Below, piece by piece: positions 1 through 4,821 of a stretch of DNA of 7,491 nt. The notes beneath the pieces were generated by a model. The model was not told the origin of the DNA. It was given only the letters and a program-made list of their open reading frames with translations, and did no database searches. A program made the position numbers and the translations under genes. Every line of letters begins with the position of its first letter. Position 1 is the stretch's first letter. The stretch is from an uncultured Burkholderiales Genera incertae sedis bacterium (GTDB taxonomy: Bacteria; Pseudomonadota; Gammaproteobacteria; Burkholderiales; Eutrophovitaceae): NCBI GenBank assembly GCA_905479505.1, contig CAJQMS010000112.1, forward strand, positions 1 through 7,491, written 5' to 3'.

Positions 1-430
1 GGCTGCTGCAGATCGAGTAAAGCAAGTTACGATGTGGCACGTTAATTCGGGAGGAGAGGCCTCTGATGCGCTCACACAGGCTTACCGCGATCAATTCCCT
101 AAAGCTGATGACGATTTATTTTTCTTGTCCTTAAAGCACGCTATCGAGCTTCTCGTGATGGCTATAAATGAGACACAATCTGTAGATCCTCTCTTGATTG
201 CAAAAGCGCTTGAAAATAGCAGGTATGAGGGAATCACAGGCGAGGTATATATGAGAGCAGATAATCACCAATTGATGCAACCGTTGTACGTGTCCACGTT
301 TAAAAAATCAGGAGGAGATGGCGTTACCTTTGATGTTGAACGCATGGGTATTGGTCCCATGACTGACTTCGTGACTCAAGCTGAAAATACGCATCTACCA
401 ACGACATGTAACATGGAGCGGCCGTTTTAA
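1..430 (+). CDS. Branched-chain amino-acid-type ABC transporter substrate-binding protein, C-terminal part (5' truncated)
   Basis: The reading frame is open from base 2 and runs 142 codons to a TAA at 428-430, so the gene starts left of the window. The visible part is the C-terminal lobe of a periplasmic binding protein of the LivK/Peripla_BP_6 type, which captures branched-chain amino acids, amides or urea for an ABC importer. The recognisable block is ITGEVYMRADNHQ followed by QPLYVSTFK (fragment residues about 78-101), matching the family's usual G-x-V-x-MRA-D-HQ strand-turn. The short cysteine-containing tail ending TTCNMERPF is also typical of this family. The full protein would be around 400 residues, so roughly two thirds is missing. 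It converges on the minus-strand zinc genes and is probably unrelated to them. The ligand cannot be deduced from this fragment. Confidence 0.85.
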   Translation, partial: AAADRVKQVTMWHVNSGGEASDALTQAYRDQFPKADDDLFFLSLKHAIELLVMAINETQSVDPLLIAKALENSRYEGITGEVYMRADNHQLMQPLYVSTFKKSGGDGVTFDVERMGIGPMTDFVTQAENTHLPTTCNMERPF

Positions 431-466
431 AAAATTGAGTATTTTCATGCTGTTCATGTTCAATAC
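429..466 (-). terminator. Weak candidate terminator after the zinc permease gene
   Basis: Read on the minus strand, GTATT (462-466) pairs with AATAC (439-443), and inside it CATG (455-458) pairs with CATG (446-449) across small internal loops. Six T residues (429-434) follow a few bases later. The stem is AT-rich and interrupted, so termination would be weak. It lies about 65 bases beyond the permease stop codon and is the only T-run-associated hairpin I see in the convergent gap 431-529. Confidence 0.3.
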
Positions 467-529
467 GTCGCTGCCGGCAATCCTCACTTTTTGAAAGTCT
501 AATGTGTGATGACCGCGGAGTAACGGCGC

Positions 530-1330
530 TTATTCCCGTTTCATCTGGATGGCCCAGTTGGTCAGCGTGATGAGGATGCCAAATATAACGTAAGTCGTGA
601 CGATCATCGGACCTGTTGGAGCATCAATTAGCGCTGAAAATCCAATACCCATTAACATGGATGCTGCGCTAAATAGCCAGGCGTAGAGCAGAGGTTTGCT
701 TTTTCCGAATGTCACTAGCGCTGGAAGAATGAGGCTCGCAAATACAACGTATATGCCAATTAGCTGAACTGTCGCGGTAATTGTAAGGGCGAACATGAAG
801 TAAAAACCCAGCCCTTTTCTAAGGCTTGGTAGCATGAGCCAGGCTGCAGCAATCCATATGCAGAAGGGCAAATACAATTTAACGTCTCTGACGGTTGTAA
901 AGAGAATCTGTCCTGACATTAATTGCTTGAGTTCTTCGTCGCCATGAGGGTTGTTGCTCAGAATTAGGATCGACAACGATGCGGCTAGAACGAAGAAAAC
1001 TCCGATCCAGGCTTCTAATTGCTCGGTAAAGTTTTTTTCTATAAATCTAAAAATTAATCCGCTGATTAGAGCGAAAGATAATGCGCCTAAGCTCGGTATT
1101 AGGGTTACCCAAGAAAAAATGTTCTCTGTATGGCCGTGCCCCGAATGTATGTGCGTCGATTGAACAAATTTCTCAGTGGATATATATCCAAGGCCCGCTA
1201 TTTGAGCGATGGCTAAATCAATGAATATAATGCCCCGCTTTAAAACTTCGATGCCGAGCGGTGTATGCACTACCGACACCATTAAACCAATTAATAGCGC
1301 CGGGAGTAGGATATTAAATAAATCCATCAT
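530..1330 (-). CDS. ZnuB-like zinc/metal ABC transporter permease
   Basis: This 266-residue polytopic inner-membrane protein belongs to the ABC-3 (ZnuB/TroC/MntB) permease family, which forms the channel for Zn2+ or Mn2+ import. The N-terminal signature is LLPALLIGL (8-16), then PLGIEVLKRGIIFIDLAIAQ (24-43) at the conserved R-G/M-(x)-F-D-A-x-(A) position. Later helices contain SGQILFTT (about 139-146) and VVFASLILPALVTFG (about 195-209), as in the family. Length fits the usual 260-290. A histidine-rich stretch HIHSGHGH (60-67) sits in the loop after the second hydrophobic segment. The ATG lies six bases after the stop of the upstream binding-protein gene, and those six bases (TTCCTT on the coding strand) hold no Shine-Dalgarno, so translation is probably coupled. 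No ATPase gene accompanies it. Zinc is inferred from the neighbouring binding protein and the operator. Confidence 0.93.
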   Translation of the reverse strand: MMDLFNILLPALLIGLMVSVVHTPLGIEVLKRGIIFIDLAIAQIAGLGYISTEKFVQSTHIHSGHGHTENIFSWVTLIPSLGALSFALISGLIFRFIEKNFTEQLEAWIGVFFVLAASLSILILSNNPHGDEELKQLMSGQILFTTVRDVKLYLPFCIWIAAAWLMLPSLRKGLGFYFMFALTITATVQLIGIYVVFASLILPALVTFGKSKPLLYAWLFSAASMLMGIGFSALIDAPTGPMIVTTYVIFGILITLTNWAIQMKRE

Positions 1331-1336
1331 AAGGAA

Positions 1337-2227
1337 TTACTGCAAAAGTAATTGAATGCTTGCATCGTACACCTTATAAAGATCTGTGGCCTCGGGAGAG
1401 CCGCCAACGGTGAATGGTAGCGTGACCACTGGAATGCCTGTTTTGTCTGAGACCCAATCGCCAGCTGATTTTGGATCAAAAGGAGTTCTTATGATTGCAA
1501 TAGCTGAGCTGCCTTCGATAAGCGTAACGATCTCTGACAAGTGTCTTGCTGAGGGCGGTATACCCGCTTTATCCTCTAATGACGTCAGAGTTTCGATCTC
1601 AAGGAAGTTTAATAAGTAGCTGAATGATTTGTGATGCACGACTACGCGCTTGCCAGCAAGCGACTCGCCGGCAGTTTTCCATCGAGCCATAGCACTGCGC
1701 CAATTGGATTCAAAGCTGTCAAGATTTTTTACGTAAATTTGTCGGTTCTCTGGGTCGATTAGCGATAGGCGTGACGCAACCATTGAGGCGGTTTTTGAAA
1801 TAATCTCTGGATCTAAATGGATGTGGGGATTGCCACCCGGATGGATGTCACCCATGCTTCGATCAAGGACCTCTGGGATCTCAATGTTATCCACGTAATC
1901 ACTGACCAACAAGTGACCTATCTGACCTGCCTGAATAGATTTGTTGCCATTACGTAGTAAAAGAGGTAACCATCCCACTTCGAGATCAGCACCTGAGCAG
2001 ATCAGTAGGTCAGCTTTTTTGATTTTACTCATCAAGCTCGGCTTTACTCTAATGAAATGGGGATTTTGTAGTCCGTGAGTTGCGGACACGGTTCTAATTT
2101 GGTCGCCACCTATTTCCTTCGCTATGAATTCCCATTCGGGCTCGCAGGCAAATACAAACGGTTTTGCATGGGCCGTGCTCATCGAGAATGCGATCCCACA
2201 CAGTATTGCAAGGATATTTTTGATCAC
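1337..2227 (-). CDS. ZnuA-like periplasmic zinc-binding protein of an ABC transporter
   Basis: A 296-residue cluster A-I (ZnuA/TroA) solute-binding protein that captures Zn2+ in the periplasm and hands it to the permease encoded next. Residues 1-21 form a Sec signal peptide ending AHA before KPFVF. Likely metal ligands follow the family pattern: His57 in NPHFIRVKPS, His135 in GGNPHIHLDP, His199 in VVHHKSFSYLLNFL, and an acidic residue near the C-terminus in GGSPEATDLY (Asp282 or Glu279). The central long His/Asp-rich loop of enteric ZnuA is absent, though a modest GDIHPGGNPHIH segment (127-137) precedes the second ligand. The start is GTG, supported by AAGGAA (2234-2239) six bases upstream. 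It is followed after six bases by the permease gene. An intrinsic terminator ends about 31 bases before the start. A manganese role is possible from sequence alone, but the Zur-type operator upstream of the block favours zinc. Confidence 0.93.
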   Translation of the reverse strand: MIKNILAILCGIAFSMSTAHAKPFVFACEPEWEFIAKEIGGDQIRTVSATHGLQNPHFIRVKPSLMSKIKKADLLICSGADLEVGWLPLLLRNGNKSIQAGQIGHLLVSDYVDNIEIPEVLDRSMGDIHPGGNPHIHLDPEIISKTASMVASRLSLIDPENRQIYVKNLDSFESNWRSAMARWKTAGESLAGKRVVVHHKSFSYLLNFLEIETLTSLEDKAGIPPSARHLSEIVTLIEGSSAIAIIRTPFDPKSAGDWVSDKTGIPVVTLPFTVGGSPEATDLYKVYDASIQLLLQ

Positions 2228-2258
2228 GATAAATTCCTTAAGGTTGATTCTGGATCTT

Positions 2259-2323
2259 AAAAAAAAGCCTGAAATAGCTAAGAAGAATTCTCTTCATTCG
2301 AAAAGACCGGCAGCTATTTCAGG
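2259..2323 (-). terminator. Intrinsic terminator between porin and ZnuA-like gene
   Basis: A perfect 12-base inverted repeat, CCTGAAATAGCT (2268-2279) and AGCTATTTCAGG (2312-2323), encloses 32 bases that contain a smaller hairpin (GAAGA/TCTTC, 2282-2295). On the minus strand it is followed directly by GC and eight T residues (2259-2266), the layout of a rho-independent terminator. It ends only 31 bases before the GTG of the ZnuA-like gene, so it lies in that gene's leader rather than just after the porin. Either the two downstream genes depend on read-through, or termination here is regulated. Confidence 0.75.
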
Positions 2324-2333
2324 TTCTGTAGTT

Positions 2334-2358
2334 CCTAAGTGTCTTAGGTCAACACTTA
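2334..2358 (-). promoter_or_regulatory. Mutually exclusive small hairpins upstream of the terminator
   Basis: CCTAAG (2334-2339) and CTTAGG (2343-2348) can form a tight hairpin. The overlapping TAAGTGT (2336-2342) can instead pair with ACACTTA (2352-2358). The two pairings share bases 2336-2339 and cannot coexist. They lie 16 bases past the porin stop codon and 10 bases before the terminator stem. This could be the upstream part of an attenuator-like leader or just 3' end structure; no known riboswitch class is recognised. Confidence 0.3.
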
Positions 2359-2374
2359 CACATAACTTCAGTTA

Positions 2375-3721
2375 TTAATAGTTATGCGCTCCGTGGGCTC
2401 CAAAGCTCATGATGTACTGAAGAATAACTTGCTGATCATTATTACCTTGTGACCGCTCTTCTTCTCCAACCTGGAGTCGAATTCGGCTGTACTCACTATT
2501 GGTCCAATCAAGCATGACGGTTCGTTGTGAAGGATTGAACCCTTGGCCGTCAACCGCTGTGTTATCGAGATCGCCAGTCAGATCAACATTTTTCATTTTC
2601 GCGTACCGAACACCAATTCGCGCCTGTGGCATCCACTTATATACGGCTGCGACGTAATACCCGCTAGTGTCCGCGTCATAGGCTGATGGGCCGAATGTCT
2701 CGCCGGTTACGGTAGATTCGTACGTGCCCACTTCACTTCGTGAAAAGTGCTCCGCAGTAAGAGTCAACTCTTGGCTACTCTCGTTGCCGGTAGGTGCGTA
2801 GGTATATCGAATGTCATAGGCTGTTAGGTCTGTGTCACCGATAAAGGTGATGGCTCCTTCTTCAGTCGCCCGTCCGCCGGTTTCGCCGTCAACTTTATAA
2901 GCGCCGAACCTCCATGTACCATTTACGCCAGCATCGCCACCGACTCGCCAGAATAATGAGTGTGCGCCAATACCTTGACCGTCAGGAGTGCCGAATGGAA
3001 AGTCGCTTCCTCGAAATAGACCTACACCAATTTCATTATAAAGTTCTGTGTCTAAAACTTTACTGATTTCGATGCCATCATCGTTAAAGCTGCCGTTCAG
3101 ATAAACCTGATAGGGCAGTGGACGATCGACAAAGTCATCAGTGTGAGCATGTTGTTCGTTGAGATAGCCCAATGACCAAAGCGCTTTACCAAAAGTCATC
3201 TGAAGGTCACCGGCTACTTCAGCACCTGGCAGAGTTTTGACATAAGCCTCCTCAACCTCTGTGACAATTGCTCCGCCCTCTTCAACTAGTGCGTAGGTTA
3301 GGCTACCGTAGAATTTATCATCGATACTTGCTGAAAAGTTAATCTCTGTATGGTCTAAACCTAAACCGCCGGTTCCTCTTTCACCTTCTTCTCCGACGGC
3401 AAAACCTGTCATTTCTGGGGCTGCGCGCTCAGAGAACTCTTTTGCTTGTCCGTTAAGGATAATACCAATCGATGGATTAAACGAATTATTTCTTACGGAA
3501 CGTCCACCCTGAGTTTCAGTGGCTGCCGCAGACTGAGATACAGCATTAGTCTCAACGGCTGCTTCTAGTTTTTTTTCTAAATCAGAAATTCTTTGCTCGT
3601 AAAGGTCTCGTAATTCATTGAGTTCTTGACGGATTTGACTAACATCCTCTTGTGCTTGAGCTGGGACTAGTAATACTAGGCCTAGCGCGGCAACGAGGCA
3701 CCTTAGTAAATTTTTTAACAT
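2375..3721 (-). CDS. Outer-membrane porin-like beta-barrel with N-terminal coiled coil, zinc-operon associated
   Basis: A 448-residue predicted outer-membrane protein. Residues 1-24 are a signal peptide (hydrophobic 8-20, cleavage after AQA or AQAQ). Residues 25-57 form a heptad-rich, charged coiled coil, as in OprO/OprP-like porins that trimerise through such a segment. From about residue 80 the sequence is alternating amphipathic beta-strand, with aromatic-rich strands to the end. The block NEQHAHTDDFVDRPLPYQVY (188-207) resembles a motif I recall from porin-like proteins beside zinc-uptake genes in marine gammaproteobacteria; this recall is not checked. The C-terminus ends IMSFGAHGAHNY, finishing in Tyr rather than the common Phe, with two exposed His. 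GGAG (3730-3733) lies eight bases before the ATG. Lying downstream of the small CxxC gene and the Zur-like site, it likely admits zinc or a zinc complex; that substrate is inferred. Confidence 0.88.
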   Translation of the reverse strand: MLKNLLRCLVAALGLVLLVPAQAQEDVSQIRQELNELRDLYEQRISDLEKKLEAAVETNAVSQSAAATETQGGRSVRNNSFNPSIGIILNGQAKEFSERAAPEMTGFAVGEEGERGTGGLGLDHTEINFSASIDDKFYGSLTYALVEEGGAIVTEVEEAYVKTLPGAEVAGDLQMTFGKALWSLGYLNEQHAHTDDFVDRPLPYQVYLNGSFNDDGIEISKVLDTELYNEIGVGLFRGSDFPFGTPDGQGIGAHSLFWRVGGDAGVNGTWRFGAYKVDGETGGRATEEGAITFIGDTDLTAYDIRYTYAPTGNESSQELTLTAEHFSRSEVGTYESTVTGETFGPSAYDADTSGYYVAAVYKWMPQARIGVRYAKMKNVDLTGDLDNTAVDGQGFNPSQRTVMLDWTNSEYSRIRLQVGEEERSQGNNDQQVILQYIMSFGAHGAHNY

Positions 3722-3810
3722 CTTTTTATCTCCAAAATTTTTAATTCAGTGAATACAAAGGTTCACTCTCAGCGATTCATAAATAGCTGAATGCCGGCAT
3801 ATTTTTTGAG

Positions 3811-4092
3811 TTAGATGTTTTGTGGGGGAGCTCTCGCGAGAAAAGGTGAGTGCGGTACGAATACCGAATTATCCTTAGTTGAACAGATTAAGGTGTTACG
3901 GAATGTCGGACTACGCAGTATTGGATGAGGGTCCGATGAACCTATTGCATCTGTATTTGCGGAGGTGATACAAACCGAGCAAAACTGTGACTCGTCTTCT
4001 TCATGTATGTCTAGGTCGACGCCATGCGCGACAATAGAGGTTTGTGCGAGCGCGTATGTAGCGATTAACAGAAAAATTCTAAACAGTTTCAT
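3811..4092 (-). CDS. Small periplasmic Cys/His protein, probable zinc chaperone of the ABC uptake operon
   Basis: A 93-residue exported protein and first gene after the Zur-like site. Residues 1-22 are a signal peptide (hydrophobic 4-16, plausible cleavage at VA/HG after Ala22), which would leave His23 at the mature N-terminus. The mature start has HGVDLDIHEEDE with His23, Asp26, His30 and acidic residues, then CSVC (38-41) as a CxxC pair, and a C-terminal ARAPP (86-90). An H-rich start, a CxxC and a terminal RAPP/RGPP motif characterise the small proteins annotated as ABC-type zinc uptake system zinc chaperones and related DUF2946-like proteins. A third cysteine (Cys70) is present. Its role would be to bind zinc in the periplasm and pass it to the binding protein. 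The Shine-Dalgarno is poor (GAGG about 13 bases upstream of the ATG). The protein is short, so family assignment is tentative. Confidence 0.72.
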   Translation of the reverse strand: MKLFRIFLLIATYALAQTSIVAHGVDLDIHEEDESQFCSVCITSANTDAIGSSDPHPILRSPTFRNTLICSTKDNSVFVPHSPFLARAPPQNI

Positions 4093-4099
4093 CGCCGAG

Positions 4100-4129
4100 A
4101 AGATACCTCAAGTAGCGCCGCATTGTCAA
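4100..4129 (-). promoter_or_regulatory. Candidate sigma70 promoter for the zinc operon
   Basis: On the minus strand TTGACA (4124-4129) is followed after 18 bases by TATCTT (4100-4105). The -35 matches consensus fully and the -10 at four of six positions. The -35 overlaps the downstream edge of the Zur-like palindrome, so a bound repressor would block polymerase. Transcription would begin close to the start codon at 4092, giving a very short leader, which weakens the assignment. Confidence 0.35.
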
Positions 4130-4159
4130 TAAAAATGATACTTTATATCATTTTTATTG
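4127..4159 (-). promoter_or_regulatory. Zur-type operator (inverted repeat)
   Basis: Two perfect 14-base arms (4127-4140 and 4146-4159) flank the five bases CTTTA. The core ATGATA-N5-TATCAT has the same 17-base geometry as the proteobacterial Zur box, commonly written with the core ATGTTA-TAnTA-TAACAT flanked by A/T-rich bases. It lies 35 bases upstream of the ATG of the small CxxC gene and overlaps a TTGACA. Zur with bound zinc represses such sites, so the genes would be induced by zinc starvation. Fur and MntR boxes fit less well, given the gene content. Confidence 0.75.
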
Positions 4160-4182
4160 GTTACTAGTAGTTTTCAAGATTG

Positions 4183-4284
4183 ATGACGATAAAAAAAGCG
4201 AATGCCTTAACCCATTATCAGGGTGACCAGAGTTTGTTCGCGAACCTAATCGGCTTGCTCGTTACAAACAAATTCTTGCGGTAG
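4183..4284 (+). CDS. Possible 33-residue small ORF facing away from the Zur-type site
   Basis: An ATG at 4183 opens a frame reading MTIKKANALTHYQGDQSL and on to TNKFLR, ending in TAG at 4282-4284. It starts 24 bases right of the Zur-like palindrome and would be transcribed divergently from the zinc operon. There is no convincing Shine-Dalgarno and no family I recognise. It could be chance, a small zinc-responsive peptide, or the remnant of a longer gene. It is recorded because a symmetric operator often serves both directions. Confidence 0.15.
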   Translation: MTIKKANALTHYQGDQSLFANLIGLLVTNKFLR

Positions 4285-4288
4285 GGGT

Positions 4289-4479
4289 GAGCAGGTGTTA
4301 GAGTTCGGCACCGAGTTTCTGTTGCTCTTGCTAAAAGCGCGATTTAAAGATCGAAATATTTTAAATCAGCGCTCCCACTAAAACAGTTAGTGGGTTTGTC
4401 CAGGACCTGATTTGGCTTACAGGTTTTGAGTGTTTGAATAAGAGTGAACCGAGTTCCCACATGGTGTGGGGTTGATCGG
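4289..4479 (+). other. Hairpin-rich gene-free stretch, possible structured leader or ncRNA
   Basis: Several inverted repeats follow each other: GAGCA GGTG (4289-4297) with CACC (4309-4312) and TGCTC (4323-4327); a 13-base-pair stem (4336-4348 with 4360-4373, one bulged A); directly abutting it an 8-base-pair stem CCCACTAA/TTAGTGGG (4374-4381, 4387-4394); ACCTG/CAGGT (4405-4409, 4420-4424); and CCCACA/TGTGGG (4456-4461, 4465-4470) extended by CCGA/TCGG (4449-4452, 4476-4479). No tRNA, tmRNA, RNase P, SRP or 6S signature is recognised. It lies upstream of an RNA helicase gene, a class known in some bacteria to carry long structured leaders. Strand and function are inferred; no strong promoter was seen. 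The rest of the gap 4160-4821 holds the two short ORFs listed separately. Confidence 0.3.
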
Positions 4480-4521
4480 ATAGTAACTCTATTTGAATAA
4501 AGCGGGAAAAGAGGAATAAAC

Positions 4522-4752
4522 ATGGCTTTAAGGAATGACCAGTGGATAAAACCCACTGGGAGTGAGACCTGTATTGCGTTCAGAAATCGCTACAACAGGT
4601 CAAAGCAGACGGATTTTATGCTGCAAAACATTAAGAATTCTTTCGACTCTCGGCTGCTTAGCTGGTGTCGTAAACATTTTAACGAGGCCAATCCTGGTCT
4701 GTTTTTATCCACCTATAAGAGCTGGATAAAACTTAGCTTTCAAAATAATTAA
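4522..4752 (+). CDS. Small hypothetical ORF upstream of the helicase gene
   Basis: A 76-codon frame with an excellent ribosome site: AAAAGAGGA, of which GAGGA is at 4511-4515, six bases before the ATG. The product would be basic and soluble, with no signal peptide or membrane segment and no domain I recognise. Trp-Ile-Lys occurs near both ends (residues 8-10 and 68-70) because the ten bases TGGATAAAAC recur exactly 180 bases apart (4543-4552 and 4723-4732). Both copies lie in inverted repeats (4539-4545 with 4553-4559, and 4703-4711 with 4723-4731), so the DNA may be constrained as RNA rather than as protein. It ends 69 bases before the helicase ATG. It could be a true small gene, a leader ORF of the helicase or chance. 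Confidence 0.3.
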   Translation: MALRNDQWIKPTGSETCIAFRNRYNRSKQTDFMLQNIKNSFDSRLLSWCRKHFNEANPGLFLSTYKSWIKLSFQNN

Positions 4753-4821
4753 ATACATTTAGTTTCGCAAGCTCAAAAAAATGGGTGCTTTAAAGCGAAC
4801 AACGCAAACAAAGGAAAAAAT

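Noticed and set aside
951..1163. Plus-strand open frame inside the permease gene
   Set aside because: It is antisense to a clear ABC-3 permease with family motifs; the translation has no domain or plausible ribosome site.
1386..1619. Plus-strand open frame inside the ZnuA-like gene
   Set aside because: Antisense to a well-supported coding region; composition looks like a shadow.
2075..2378. Two overlapping plus-strand frames at the start of the ZnuA-like gene and its leader
   Set aside because: They run through the binding protein's signal-peptide region and the terminator; no homology or start signal.
3763..3782. Short inverted repeat AGTGAA/TTCACT in the gap before the porin gene
   Set aside because: Six-base arms with an eight-base spacer are too weak to call an operator, and no matching promoter was seen.
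3791..3800. Palindrome ATGCCGGCAT followed by a T-run on the plus strand
   Set aside because: Without a loop it cannot make a stable hairpin, and no plus-strand gene ends there, so it is not called a terminator. It is not Zur-like either.
4344..4556. Minus-strand open frame of 70 codons in the helicase upstream region
   Set aside because: It reads through several hairpins, lacks a good ribosome site and conflicts with the better-signalled plus-strand ORF at 4522.
4160..4821. Possible tRNA, CRISPR array, insertion sequence or integron attC site in the gene-free gap
   Set aside because: No tRNA T-loop with a cloverleaf, no regularly spaced repeats, no transposase or terminal repeats, and the hairpins lack the attC core pattern.
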